Made by a program: the position numbers and the translations under genes
Shown: positions 1 to 9,127 of the stretch, piece after piece
Numbering within the stretch: position 1 is the stretch's first letter
Layout: every line of letters begins with the position of its first letter
The notes under the pieces: model-generated
Seen by the model: only the letters and a program-made list of their open reading frames with translations
What the model was told of the DNA's origin: nothing
Database searches by the model: none
Assembly: GCA_035429805.1 (NCBI GenBank)
Contig: DAOMFL010000011.1
Location: forward strand, 6,128 to 70,127
Origin: JALORV01 sp035429805
GTDB lineage: Bacteria; Pseudomonadota; Gammaproteobacteria; Burkholderiales; Burkholderiaceae_F
DNA length: 64,000 nt
Direction: 5' to 3'

Positions 1-1
1 C

Positions 2-712
2 GCATCGGGCCTCAGCATCCCGCAACTCTTCTTCGTCACGGCGCTGATGAATGCCGCCGTCGCGCTCTATATCTACAGGCTGGTGCCGGAGTTCCTGCTG
101 CGTTTCCTGGCGTGGATCCTCGCGCACACGATCTACCGCATCCGATCGGTCAACACCGACGCTATCCCGGTGGAAGGCGCGGCCGTGCTCGCCTGCAATC
201 ACGTCAGCTTCGTCGATGCCGTGCTGATCATGGGCGAGAGCCCGCGACCGATCCGGTTCGTCATGGATCACCGCATCTTCAAGGTCCCGCTGATGAACTG
301 GTTCTTCAGGAACGCGAAGGCGATCGCCATCGCGCCGGCGCGCGAAGACCCGAAGATGTTCGAAGGTGCCAACCAGCGCATCGATGCCGCGCTCGCCGAC
401 GGTGACCTCGTTTGCATCTTCCCGGAGGGCAAGATCACGTACGACGGCGAGCTGAGTCCGTTCAAGCAGGGCGTGCAGAGAATCGTCGAGCGGGTTCCGG
501 TTCCGGTCTATCCGATGGCGCTGCGCGGCCTCTGGGGATCATTTTTCTCCCGGTATGGCGGCGCGGCTTTCTCGCGGCCGGTCGAGGCGCGCCTGCGGCG
601 CGGGCTGCGCTCGAAGGTCGAACTGATTGTCGGCGCGCCGGTGCCGCCGGACCAGGTGACGCCGGAGCTGCTGATGCAGCGCGTCGCCGCACTGCGAGGC
701 GACGAGACGTGA
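2..712 (+). CDS. MFS (LplT-like)/1-acylglycerol-3-phosphate acyltransferase fusion, 3' part
   Basis: The reading frame is open from base 2, so the gene begins before the window. The first visible residues (ASGLSIPQLFFVTALMNA) look like the last membrane helix of a transporter, then a PlsC acyltransferase domain follows. It carries the HX4D motif (NHVSFVD, about 197-217) and the FPEG block (FPEGK, about 418-432), which bind and acylate lysophospholipid using acyl-CoA or acyl-ACP. LplT-PlsC fusions are known as lysophospholipid uptake and repair proteins in Gram-negative bacteria. An in-frame ATG at 47 exists, but a start there would cut into the transporter part. The stop overlaps the GTG of the patatin gene, suggesting coupled lipid remodelling. 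The fusion is inferred from about 15 upstream residues only. Confidence 0.85.
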   Translation, partial: ASGLSIPQLFFVTALMNAAVALYIYRLVPEFLLRFLAWILAHTIYRIRSVNTDAIPVEGAAVLACNHVSFVDAVLIMGESPRPIRFVMDHRIFKVPLMNWFFRNAKAIAIAPAREDPKMFEGANQRIDAALADGDLVCIFPEGKITYDGELSPFKQGVQRIVERVPVPVYPMALRGLWGSFFSRYGGAAFSRPVEARLRRGLRSKVELIVGAPVPPDQVTPELLMQRVAALRGDET

Positions 713-1758
713 CGGGTCACCGCGAGCGCCGGGCGCCACGCGCGCGTCGTCCCGCGGGACCCATCGTCAATCTCGCCCTTCAGGGCGGAGGCTCGCACGG
801 CGCCTTCACCTGGGGCGTGCTCGACAGCCTGCTCGAGGACGGCCGGCTGCGCTTCGAGGGCATCACCGGCGCCAGCGCCGGCGCGATGAATGCCGTCGTG
901 CTCGCCGAGGGCTGGCGGCGCGGCCGCGCGGCAGGCCGTGATCCCGCCGCGGAAGCGCGGTCGCATCTCGGCAGCCTGTGGGAAAAGGTCGGAGCCCTGC
1001 CCAATGTCTTTGCCGCGACGTCGGTGGCGCCGGCGCTGGCGCAGGGCGCCGCGACGCTGATGGACCTGTGGTCGCTATTTCTGACACCGTACCAGCTGAA
1101 TCCTTTCGACTACAACCCGCTGCGCGAGCTGCTGGACTCGCTGGTCGATTTCGAGGCGCTGCGTGCCGACGCGCCGTTCAAGCTGTTTGTCTGCGCGACC
1201 AACGTGCGGTCCGGGCGGGCGCGCGTATTTCGCGAATACGAACTGACCTGCGACATGCTGCTGGCGTCGACGGCGCTGCCGACGTCGTTCCGGGCGGTCG
1301 AGATCGACGGCGAGGCGTACTGGGATGGCGGCTACATGGGCAATCCGGCGTTGTATCCGTTGTTCTATGCAACCCGGACCGCCGACCTTCTTCTGGTCCC
1401 GATCAATCCGCTGAACCGGCCCGAACTCCCGTCCACGCCGCAGGACATCCTCGAGCGGATCAACGAGATCAGCTTCAACGCGGCGCTGCTGCACGAACTG
1501 CGGGCGATCGCGTTCGTGCAGCGCCTGCTTGACGAGCAGCGGGTCGATCCGAAGCGCTACAAGCGGGTCAACCTGCACATGATCGAGGCGGAGGATGCCC
1601 TGCGCAGCTTCGGCGCCGCGACCAAGTCCGACACGTCGCCAGGCTTCATCGCCGACCTGCACGCGATCGGCCGCGCGGCGGCGTCGGACTGGCTCGACCG
1701 GTCGATTCATTATGTCGGGCACGCACCCGGCGTCCGCATTGCCGAGCGGTTTCTTTAG
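709..1758 (+). CDS. patatin-like phospholipase
   Basis: Predicted lipid acyl hydrolase of 349 residues. It has the glycine-rich oxyanion loop GGGSHG (about residue 26), the nucleophile elbow GASAG (about residues 54-58, Ser56) and the second catalytic residue in DGG (about residue 206), which together form the patatin Ser-Asp dyad. I chose the GTG at 709 because it overlaps the upstream acyltransferase stop in GTGA, the frame has no later good start before the domain, and the patatin domain begins about 20 residues in. There is no signal peptide, so it is probably cytoplasmic or peripheral to the inner membrane. Pairing with an acyltransferase suggests a phospholipid deacylation and reacylation cycle. 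The substrate is unknown. Confidence 0.88.
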   Translation: MTGHRERRAPRARRPAGPIVNLALQGGGSHGAFTWGVLDSLLEDGRLRFEGITGASAGAMNAVVLAEGWRRGRAAGRDPAAEARSHLGSLWEKVGALPNVFAATSVAPALAQGAATLMDLWSLFLTPYQLNPFDYNPLRELLDSLVDFEALRADAPFKLFVCATNVRSGRARVFREYELTCDMLLASTALPTSFRAVEIDGEAYWDGGYMGNPALYPLFYATRTADLLLVPINPLNRPELPSTPQDILERINEISFNAALLHELRAIAFVQRLLDEQRVDPKRYKRVNLHMIEAEDALRSFGAATKSDTSPGFIADLHAIGRAAASDWLDRSIHYVGHAPGVRIAERFL

Positions 1759-1816
1759 TCGAGGCACTCGCGACTTACAATCGACCGGGTTTCCTCGCTT
1801 GGGCGCGCAGCACTCC

Positions 1817-2923
1817 ATGGCCGGCTCCACTTTCGGACACCTGCTTCAGGTCACCAACTTCGGCGAGTCGCACGGCCCGGCAATCGGCTGCGTGATCGAC
1901 GGCTGTCCGCCGGGGCTGGCGCTGGCGGAATCCGACCTGCAACCGGACCTCGACCGGCGCAAGCCGGGAACCTCGCGGCACGTGACGCAGCGCCGCGAGT
2001 CGGATCAGGTCGAGATCCTGTCCGGGGTTTACGAGGGACGCACCACCGGTACGCCGATCGCTCTGCTGATCCGCAATGAGGACGCGAAGAGCAAGGATTA
2101 CGCGGCCATCGCCGACACGTTCCGCCCCGGGCATGCCGACTACACGTACTGGCGCAAGTACGGCACCAGAGATCCGCGCGGCGGTGGCCGCTCATCCGCG
2201 CGCCTCACGGCCCCGATGGTCGCGGCGGGCGCCGTGGCGAAGAAGTGGCTGCGTGAAAGGTACGGCACGCGCATTCGCGGCTGCATGCAGCAGCTGGGAC
2301 GCATCGTCATACCGTTCGAGTCCTGGGACGAAGTCGACCGCAACCCGTTCTTCGCGCCGAATGCCGGCATCGTCGCTGAACTCGAAGCGGCGATGGACGA
2401 CCTGCGCAAGAGCGGTGACTCGGTCGGCGGGCGGCTGCGCGTGGTTGCGGGCGGCATGCCCGTCGGGCTCGGTGCGCCGCTCTTCGACAAGCTCGACGCC
2501 GACATCGCCTACGCCATGATGGGCATCAACGCGGTCAAGGGAGTGGAAATCGGCGCCGGCTTCGGCAGTGTCGGGCAGCTGGGTTCGCAGCACGGCGACG
2601 AACTGCTGCCCGACGGGTTTGCCTCGAACAACGCCGGCGGCGTCCTGGGAGGAATCTCGAGCGGCCAGGACATCGAGGTTTCGATCGCCGTCAAGCCAAC
2701 GTCGAGCATCCGCCTGCCGCGGCGCTCGGTCACGCGCTCGGGTGCGGCGACGATCGTCGAGACCCATGGACGGCACGATCCCTGCGTCGCCATCCGCGCA
2801 ACGCCGATCGCCGAGGCGATGCTGGCGCTGGTACTGATGGACCACGCCTTGATGCATCGGGCGCAGAACGCCGACGTGCAACTGGGCATCGCGCCGCTCG
2901 CCGCGCGTTCCTCGATCGGCTGA
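1817..2923 (+). CDS. aroC: chorismate synthase
   Basis: Converts 5-enolpyruvylshikimate-3-phosphate to chorismate, the last common step of aromatic amino acid synthesis; needs reduced FMN. The protein is 368 residues, normal for the family, and starts MAGSTFGHLLQVTNFGESHG, including the signature GESHG. It also shows the RxDPRGGGRSSARLT block and the C-terminal alternation of glycine-rich segments typical of AroC. The ATG at 1817 gives the canonical N-terminus; the frame is open further upstream, but that part is unrelated. A short gap after the patatin gene holds a weak promoter-like stretch near 1770-1790. The stop overlaps the ATG of the next transporter gene. Confidence 0.97.
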   Translation: MAGSTFGHLLQVTNFGESHGPAIGCVIDGCPPGLALAESDLQPDLDRRKPGTSRHVTQRRESDQVEILSGVYEGRTTGTPIALLIRNEDAKSKDYAAIADTFRPGHADYTYWRKYGTRDPRGGGRSSARLTAPMVAAGAVAKKWLRERYGTRIRGCMQQLGRIVIPFESWDEVDRNPFFAPNAGIVAELEAAMDDLRKSGDSVGGRLRVVAGGMPVGLGAPLFDKLDADIAYAMMGINAVKGVEIGAGFGSVGQLGSQHGDELLPDGFASNNAGGVLGGISSGQDIEVSIAVKPTSSIRLPRRSVTRSGAATIVETHGRHDPCVAIRATPIAEAMLALVLMDHALMHRAQNADVQLGIAPLAARSSIG

Positions 2924-4119
2924 TGCAGCACTCCGCTGCCGACCGGGACGCCTGGCGGCTCGGTGGGCTCTACGCGGCGTACTTCGGATTCGTCGGCATT
3001 CTTGCGCCGTACTTCCCGCTGTATCTCGAGTCGCGGGGACTGACAGCGTTCCAGGTTGGCGTGCTGATCGCGCTCGGTCAGGGAATGCGCGTGGTCGGCC
3101 CCAACCTCTGGGGCTACCTTGCGGACCACGCGTCGCGCCGCACGCCGATCCTCCGCGCCACCAGCATCGCCCTGCTGCTCGCGTTCGCGGCGCTGCTCGC
3201 ACCGGGTGCGTTCGCCTGGGTCTTCGCTGTCATGGTGTTCGTGAACCTCTTCCAGACGGCGCAGATGCCTATCGCCGAGGCGCTAGCCTCGGCCTCGATG
3301 CGCGGGAGCGCCGATGCGGCCGCCCGCTACGGTCGTCTGCGGGCCTGGGGCTCGATGGCCTTCGTCATGGTGGTGCTGGCCGCCGGGCCGGTGTTCGACC
3401 AATGGGGCATCGGCACTGCGGTGTGGCTCGGCCTTGCGCTGGCGGCGGTGCTGGTTGCAGCCGCGTGGCGCGTGCCGGAGAGCGGGCCCGCCGAGGCGCC
3501 GCATGAGCGGGTTTCGGTGCGCGCGCGCCTGCGGGAGCCGCGGGTGCAGTGGTTCCTGCTGTCGGCGGCGCTGATGGTGTTCGCGCACGGCGCTCTTTAC
3601 ACATACCTGTCGATCTACCTCGCACAGCTGGGCTACAGCAAGACCGCGATCGGCGCGTTCTGGGTGATGAGCGTGGTCTTCGAGATTGCGTTCTTCTTCA
3701 CACAGGGCCGCTGGTTTGCGCGCTTCGGTCTGTATCCGCTGCTGGGGCTGAGTTTTGCCGTCGCGGCCGCGCGCTTCGTGCTGATCGCGGAACTGGCGAC
3801 GGTCTGGTGGGTGCTGGCACTGGCGCAGGTCCTGCACGCCGTGACGTTTGCCGTGCACCACAGCGCCTCGGTGCTGACGATCCAGCGGTGGTTTCCGGGA
3901 CGCGCTGCGGCGCGTGGACAGGCGGTCTACATCAGTGCGGCCTACGGCCTGGGCGGCACGGCGGGCAGCCTGGTCGCGGCATACTTGTGGACCCTGGCCG
4001 GACCCCGATGGGCCTTTGGCGCCGGCAGCGTCGCGGCGCTGCTTGGACTCTGGGCCGTGCATCAGGCGCGCCGTCGCGACGGCGATGCGGCACGCCCACA
4101 CGCGGTCCGGCTGTCATGA
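2923..4119 (+). CDS. MFS transporter (HcaT/PPP-like)
   Basis: A 398-residue major facilitator superfamily protein with about 12 hydrophobic segments. The N-terminus (YAAYFGFVGILAPYFPLYL) and the loop motif GYLADH between helices 2 and 3 resemble the MFS_1-like family that includes HcaT, annotated as a phenylpropionate transporter. Its ATG overlaps the aroC stop (TGATG), so translation is probably coupled. An MFS gene next to aroC is common in betaproteobacteria, but the substrate has not been inferred with confidence. It should sit in the inner membrane. Confidence 0.85.
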   Translation: MQHSAADRDAWRLGGLYAAYFGFVGILAPYFPLYLESRGLTAFQVGVLIALGQGMRVVGPNLWGYLADHASRRTPILRATSIALLLAFAALLAPGAFAWVFAVMVFVNLFQTAQMPIAEALASASMRGSADAAARYGRLRAWGSMAFVMVVLAAGPVFDQWGIGTAVWLGLALAAVLVAAAWRVPESGPAEAPHERVSVRARLREPRVQWFLLSAALMVFAHGALYTYLSIYLAQLGYSKTAIGAFWVMSVVFEIAFFFTQGRWFARFGLYPLLGLSFAVAAARFVLIAELATVWWVLALAQVLHAVTFAVHHSASVLTIQRWFPGRAAARGQAVYISAAYGLGGTAGSLVAAYLWTLAGPRWAFGAGSVAALLGLWAVHQARRRDGDAARPHAVRLS

Positions 4120-4139
4120 AATTCGATGGAGTCCAGTTG

Positions 4140-4991
4140 ATGAAACAACGTTTGAGCCGGGCAGCGCTGCCTCTCGCTGTCGTCGCGCTCGTCGCGACCG
4201 TGGTGGGGTGCCAGACGGTGAAGACGACCGAAGGCGGCACGGTCGGCGTCGATCGCAAGCAGACGATGACGTCGCTGGTCAGCAGCCAGGAAGTCGAAAA
4301 GCAGGCGGCGCAGCAGTACGCACAGGTGCTCGCGCAGGCGCAGAAAAAGGGCCTGCTGAACCAGAATCCGCAGCAGGTGCAGCGGGTGCGCGTCGTCGCG
4401 AGCCGGCTGGTTCCGCAGGTGGTCGTGTTCCGGCAGGACGCGCTGAAGTGGAAGTGGGAGGAGAACGTGCTGACGTCGAAGGATGTCAACGCGTGGTGCA
4501 TGCCCGGCGGCAAGATCGCTGTCTACACCGGGCTGCTCGACAGCCTCAACCTGACCGACGACGAACTCGCGGCCGTGATGGGCCACGAAATTGCGCACGC
4601 ACTGCGCGAGCATGCTCGCGAGCGCATGGCCCGGCAGATGGCGGCCCAGACCGCGACCACCGTCGGCGCCGTGGCACTCGCCATTTTCACCGGGATCAAT
4701 GTCGACCCGGGCGTCGCCAGCACCTTCACGAACGCGATGTTCGTGCTGCCCAACAGCCGCGAGAACGAGCAGGAAGCCGACTTCATCGGCGTCGAACTGG
4801 CGGCCCGCGCCGGCTACGACCCGCGCGCCGCGCTCACGCTGTGGCAGAAGATGTCGAAGGCCGGCGGCGGTGCGCCGATCGAGTGGCTGTCGACGCACCC
4901 GAGCCACGAGACCCGGCAACGCGACCTGCAGGTGTACGTGCAGAAGGTGATGCCGCTCTACGAAAAGGCGAAGTCCACCCCGGCCCGGTGA
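4140..4991 (+). CDS. M48 family metalloprotease, lipoprotein (LoiP/YggG-like)
   Basis: Zinc protease of 283 residues, predicted to be a periplasm-facing lipoprotein. From the ATG at 4140 the protein has a signal sequence ending in the lipobox VVGC, and a GGAG ribosome site lies about 9 bases upstream; the alternative ATG at 4116 gives a poorer signal peptide and overlaps the preceding gene. The HEXXH zinc motif is HEIAH at about residue 149, followed by the third ligand region ENEQEAD. E. coli LoiP and BepA are related proteases that care for outer-membrane proteins. The gene follows an MFS gene by about 20 bases. Confidence 0.9.
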   Translation: MKQRLSRAALPLAVVALVATVVGCQTVKTTEGGTVGVDRKQTMTSLVSSQEVEKQAAQQYAQVLAQAQKKGLLNQNPQQVQRVRVVASRLVPQVVVFRQDALKWKWEENVLTSKDVNAWCMPGGKIAVYTGLLDSLNLTDDELAAVMGHEIAHALREHARERMARQMAAQTATTVGAVALAIFTGINVDPGVASTFTNAMFVLPNSRENEQEADFIGVELAARAGYDPRAALTLWQKMSKAGGGAPIEWLSTHPSHETRQRDLQVYVQKVMPLYEKAKSTPAR

Positions 4992-4998
4992 CGGCGCC

Positions 4999-5673
4999 TC
5001 AGGCCAGCACCAGTTGCGCGCGCGCGGTGTAGCGGGTCGCGCGCGCGAGCGGGTGTGACGTGTCGCGCGTCGGTTCGATCACCAGCAGCAGCGCCTGCTG
5101 CTCCTGCGCTGTCAGCCGGCCGAAGAGAAAGTCGCGGCCGTTGCCGGGATCGTCCGGCAGGTAGAGCTGCGTGGCGAGGGCGCGGCCCTGGGTCGGCTGC
5201 GCACGCACATGGATGTGCGGCGTGCGGCCGGGGTAGGCCACCGGCAGGATCGTGCGGAATCGGAACTGCCCGCCGGAATCCGTGCGGTCGACGCCATAGC
5301 CTTGAAAGTTAGGGTCGCGCTCGCTTTCCGCGCCGCCGGCCGGGTGGTGATACACCGCATTGGCATCGCACTGCCAGATCTCGACCAGCACGCCGGCGGC
5401 GGGCTGTCCGCTCCGGTCGAGAATGCGACCAGCGAGGAAGATCGGCGTGCCACGCGTCAGCACACGATCTCCGTCGACGACGATCAGGTCGGCATCGATA
5501 TGCTCCGGACGCTCCGATGCGTCGCGCGGGTAAAACGGGCCGAGTGTCTGGGCCGGCGAAGGTGTTGCGCCGGTACGGACCTGCGCCAGCGGCGCGAGCG
5601 GCGCAAGCGTGGCGCCGGCGAGCCCGGCGACGAAATGACGCCGCTCCAGTATCGAACGGTTGTTGGGTCGCAT
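4999..5673 (-). CDS. intradiol ring-cleavage dioxygenase-like, Tat-type signal
   Basis: A 224-residue protein of the protocatechuate 3,4-dioxygenase family. All four predicted Fe(III) ligands are visible: Tyr108 (VYHHP), Tyr126 (GYGVDR), His153 and His155 (HIH). The N-terminus has a twin-arginine-like stretch (ERRHFVAG, Arg11-Arg12) and then a hydrophobic segment, so export by Tat is likely. Exported single-subunit members are known, but many have no proven substrate; it may cleave catechols or another phenolic outside the cytoplasm. It lies on the opposite strand, convergent with the M48 protease gene (7 bases between stops). The ATG has GGAG upstream. Confidence 0.87.
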   Translation of the reverse strand: MRPNNRSILERRHFVAGLAGATLAPLAPLAQVRTGATPSPAQTLGPFYPRDASERPEHIDADLIVVDGDRVLTRGTPIFLAGRILDRSGQPAAGVLVEIWQCDANAVYHHPAGGAESERDPNFQGYGVDRTDSGGQFRFRTILPVAYPGRTPHIHVRAQPTQGRALATQLYLPDDPGNGRDFLFGRLTAQEQQALLLVIEPTRDTSHPLARATRYTARAQLVLA

Positions 5674-5852
5674 CTGTCAGCTCCGGCAAAGTGTCGCGCA
5701 ACGTAGCGTCAGACCGAGCAGGCTGAACTGCGTTCCTGACACCTGCGGTCGAAGGGGGAAACCGCGGGAAGCGCGGACCTGAATGGCATAATGCCGCACT
5801 GCAGCGCCGCGGTGTCGGCGCCTGTCGCGCCGGGCCGGCGCGGCGCGATTCC

Positions 5853-7277
5853 ATGTCTGTCCGCACCCTCTACGACAAGCTTTGGGACGACCACGTGGTG
5901 CACGTCGAAGACGACGGCACCACCATTCTCTACATCGACCGTCACCTCGTTCACGAAGTGACGAGCCCGCAGGCGTACGAAGGCCTGCGTGCGGCCGGAC
6001 GCAAGCCCTGGCGCACCAGTTCGATCGTGGCGACCGCGGACCACAACACGCCGACAACGGGCTGGGAGCGCGGGTACGACGGCATCACCGATCCGGTGTC
6101 GAAGGAACAGGTCGTCACGCTCGACGGCAACATGCGCGAGTTTGGCGCGGCCGCTTACTTCCCGTTTCTCGACCGACGCCAGGGCATCGTTCATGTGATG
6201 GGCCCGGAGCAGGGCGCGACCCTGCCCGGCATGACAGTCGTCTGCGGCGACTCCCACACGAGCACCCACGGCGCATTCGGCGCGCTCGCGTTCGGCATCG
6301 GCACCAGCGAGGTCGAGCACGTGCTTGCGACGCAGACGCTGCTGATGAAGAAGGCGAAGGCGATGCTCGTGCGCGTTAACGGCCGGCTGCCGGCCGGCTG
6401 CACTGCGAAGGACATCGTGCTCGCCATCATCGGGCGCATCGGCACCGCAGGCGGGACCGGGTACGCGATCGAATTTGCCGGCGCGGCGATCGAGGCGCTG
6501 TCGGTCGAGGGCCGCATGACGGTCTGCAACATGGCGATCGAAGCGGGTGCGAGGTCGGGCCTGGTCGCGGTCGACGACAGGACGATCGAGTACGTCCGCG
6601 GCCGCCCTTTCGCGCCGCAGGGCGCGATGTTCGAGCAGGCCGCGGCGTTCTGGCGCACGCTGAAGTCGGACCCCGGGGCGCGCTTTGACCACGTTGTCGA
6701 ACTGCGCGCGGAGGAAATCAAGCCGCAGGTGACCTGGGGCACGTCGCCCGAGATGGTGACGACGATCGACGGCGCGGTGCCGGACCCCGACGCTGAGAAG
6801 GATCCGGTGAAGCGCGAAGGTATCGAGCGGGCGCTCCGGTACATGGGGCTCGCGCCGAAGACGCGCATCGCCGACATCGCGGTCGACAAGGTCTTCATCG
6901 GTTCGTGCACGAACTCGCGCATCGAAGACCTGCGCGAGGCCGCCTGGGTCGTGAAGCGGCTCGGCAGGCGTGTCGCGGGCAACGTCAGGCTGGCGCTGGT
7001 GGTGCCGGGTTCCGGGCTGGTGAAGGCGCAGGCGGAACGGGAGGGGCTACACGAGGTCTTCAGGGCGGCAGGGTTCGAATGGCGTGAACCCGGGTGCTCG
7101 ATGTGTCTGGCGATGAACGCCGACCGGCTCGAACCCGGCGAGCGTTGCGCGTCGACCAGCAATCGCAACTTCGAAGGCCGGCAGGGTGCCGGCGGCCGCA
7201 CGCACCTGGTGTCGCCGGCGATGGCGGCGGCCGCGGCGATCGAGGGCCATTTTGCCGACGTGAGGAGGCTCGCATGA
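5853..7277 (+). CDS. leuC: 3-isopropylmalate dehydratase, large subunit
   Basis: With LeuD, isomerises 2-isopropylmalate to 3-isopropylmalate in leucine synthesis, using a [4Fe-4S] cluster. The 474-residue protein starts at MSVRTLYDKLWDDH and has the aconitase-family blocks GDSHTSTHGAFG, IGSCTNSR and EPGCSMCLAMN, which supply the three cluster cysteines. A CATAAT element near 5788 could be a promoter -10. It is first in the leuC-leuD-leuB-asd series, and its stop is 42 bases before leuD. Confidence 0.97.
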   Translation: MSVRTLYDKLWDDHVVHVEDDGTTILYIDRHLVHEVTSPQAYEGLRAAGRKPWRTSSIVATADHNTPTTGWERGYDGITDPVSKEQVVTLDGNMREFGAAAYFPFLDRRQGIVHVMGPEQGATLPGMTVVCGDSHTSTHGAFGALAFGIGTSEVEHVLATQTLLMKKAKAMLVRVNGRLPAGCTAKDIVLAIIGRIGTAGGTGYAIEFAGAAIEALSVEGRMTVCNMAIEAGARSGLVAVDDRTIEYVRGRPFAPQGAMFEQAAAFWRTLKSDPGARFDHVVELRAEEIKPQVTWGTSPEMVTTIDGAVPDPDAEKDPVKREGIERALRYMGLAPKTRIADIAVDKVFIGSCTNSRIEDLREAAWVVKRLGRRVAGNVRLALVVPGSGLVKAQAEREGLHEVFRAAGFEWREPGCSMCLAMNADRLEPGERCASTSNRNFEGRQGAGGRTHLVSPAMAAAAAIEGHFADVRRLA

Positions 7278-7319
7278 GCGACGGCCAGTTCACCGGCGGC
7301 CGCGGGGCTTAGGCAGACG

Positions 7320-7964
7320 ATGGATGCGTTCACCGTGCACATGGGGTTGGTCGCGCCGCTGGATCGCGCAAACGTCGACACCGACGCCATCATCCCGAAG
7401 CAGTTTCTCAAGTCGATCCGGCGCACCGGTTTCGGCCCGAACCTGTTCGACGAGTGGCGCTACCTCGACCACGGCGAACCGGGCATGGATCACGCGCGGC
7501 GCCCGCTCAATCCCGACTTTGTGCTGAACCAGGCGCGCTTCCGGGGCGCGTCGATCCTGCTCGCCCGCAAGAACTTCGGCTGCGGCTCGTCGCGGGAGCA
7601 TGCGCCATGGGCCCTGCTGCAGTACGGGTTCCGCGCGGTCGTCGCGCCGAGCTTCGCGGACATCTTTCAGAACAACAGCCTGAAAAATGGCCTGCTGCCG
7701 GTGGTGCTGCCGGAGCTGATCATCGACCGGTTGTTCCACGAAGTGGCGGCGCATGTCGGCTACACGCTGACGATCGACCTGCCGCGGCAGGCGGTCATCG
7801 AGGCCGACGGCCGCGAGCACGCGTTCGAAATGACCGCCTTCCGCAAGTACTGCCTGGTCAATGGTCTCGACGATATCGGGCTGACACTGCGGCACAAGGA
7901 CGAGATCGAGGCCTACGAGAAACGGCGCCTCGCGCAACACCCCTGGCTCGTCAAGACAAGCTAG
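7320..7964 (+). CDS. leuD: 3-isopropylmalate dehydratase, small subunit
   Basis: Small (swivel domain) subunit that pairs with LeuC. It has 214 residues, usual for proteobacteria. The N-terminus contains the conserved DRANVDTDAIIPKQF block and a middle CGSSREHAPWAL block that contacts substrate. The ATG at 7320 is the first good start; the ribosome site (GGCAG) is weak, so translation may depend on leuC coupling. Followed after 68 bases by leuB. Confidence 0.97.
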   Translation: MDAFTVHMGLVAPLDRANVDTDAIIPKQFLKSIRRTGFGPNLFDEWRYLDHGEPGMDHARRPLNPDFVLNQARFRGASILLARKNFGCGSSREHAPWALLQYGFRAVVAPSFADIFQNNSLKNGLLPVVLPELIIDRLFHEVAAHVGYTLTIDLPRQAVIEADGREHAFEMTAFRKYCLVNGLDDIGLTLRHKDEIEAYEKRRLAQHPWLVKTS

Positions 7965-8032
7965 GGCCGCACCTCGTTCCGGCAGGCGGGATGGAGCGGG
8001 GTGCACCGGTAAACCCCCCGCACGAGGACACC

Positions 8033-9103
8033 ATGAAGATCGCAGTCCTGCCGGGTGACGGCATCGGCAAGGAGATCGTCGCGGAGGCGGTGAAGGTGCT
8101 GCGCGCGCTCGGGGAGCGCTTCGAGTTCGAGTTCGCCGACGTCGGCGGTGCCGCCTACGACGCGCACGGCCATCCATTGCCTGAGGCCACGCTGCGGCTC
8201 GCACAGGCCGCCGACGCGGTGCTGTTCGGTGCGGTCGGCGACTGGAAATACGACACGCTGCCGCGGGCGGTGCGGCCCGAGCAGGCAATCCTCGGCCTGC
8301 GCAAGCACCTGGGGCTGTTCGCCAATTTCCGGCCGGCGATCTGTTACCCGGAGCTGACGCAGGCCTCCAGCCTGAAGCCGGAACTCGTCGCCGGGCTCGA
8401 CCTCCTGATCGTGCGCGAACTCACCGGCGACATCTACTTCGGCCAGCCGCGCGGACGGAGGGCCGCACCCGATGGCTTCTTCGCCGGCAGCCCCGAAGCC
8501 TTCGACACGATGCGCTACAGCCGGCCGGAGATCGAGCGCATCGCGCACGTGGCGTTCGCCGCCGCCCGCAAGCGCAGCCGCAAGGTCACCAGCGTCGACA
8601 AGGCCAACGTGCTCGAGACCTTCCAGTTCTGGAAGGAAGTCGTCACCGAGGTCCACGCTTCGTACCCGGACGTCGAACTCGAGCACATGTATGTCGACAA
8701 CGCGGCGATGCAGCTGGTCAGGGCGCCGAAGAAGTTTGACGTGATCGTGACCGGCAACATGTTCGGCGACATACTCTCCGACGAGGCGGCCATGCTGACG
8801 GGTTCGATCGGGATGTTGCCGTCGGCATCGTTGAACGAACGCAGTCAGGGCTTGTACGAGCCGTCGCACGGCAGCGCGCCGGACATCGCGGGCAAGGGTG
8901 TGGCCAATCCGCTGGCGACGATCCTGTCGACGGCGATGATGCTGCGCTACTCGCTCGACCGGGCAGAGCAGGCCGATCGCATCGAGGCGGCTGTGCGCAC
9001 GGTGCTGGCGCAGGGACTGCGGACGGCGGACATCGCGGCGGCCGGAGCAGCGACAGTGGGAACGATAACGATGGGCGACGCGGTCGTCGCGGCACTGGCG
9101 TGA
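8033..9103 (+). CDS. leuB: 3-isopropylmalate dehydrogenase
   Basis: NAD-dependent oxidative decarboxylation of 3-isopropylmalate, the third leucine step. Starts MKIAVLPGDGIGKEIV with GAGGA 7 bases upstream; 356 residues is normal. The family blocks RELTGDIYFG (substrate contact), VDKANVLE and DEAAMLTGSIGMLPSAS are present, as is HGSAPDIAGKG. The frame is open well upstream, but that part overlaps leuD and is not real. A distant paralogue of the dehydrogenase at 45.8 kb in this window. Confidence 0.97.
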   Translation: MKIAVLPGDGIGKEIVAEAVKVLRALGERFEFEFADVGGAAYDAHGHPLPEATLRLAQAADAVLFGAVGDWKYDTLPRAVRPEQAILGLRKHLGLFANFRPAICYPELTQASSLKPELVAGLDLLIVRELTGDIYFGQPRGRRAAPDGFFAGSPEAFDTMRYSRPEIERIAHVAFAAARKRSRKVTSVDKANVLETFQFWKEVVTEVHASYPDVELEHMYVDNAAMQLVRAPKKFDVIVTGNMFGDILSDEAAMLTGSIGMLPSASLNERSQGLYEPSHGSAPDIAGKGVANPLATILSTAMMLRYSLDRAEQADRIEAAVRTVLAQGLRTADIAAAGAATVGTITMGDAVVAALA

Positions 9104-9127
9104 AGAATCGAGGACGAAGAGGCTGAA

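Noticed and set aside
7274..7312. 12-codon reading frame starting inside the leuC stop (ATGA) and ending before leuD
   Set aside because: Too short and with no visible motif; some betaproteobacteria have an entericidin-like gene here, but this one lacks a lipobox.
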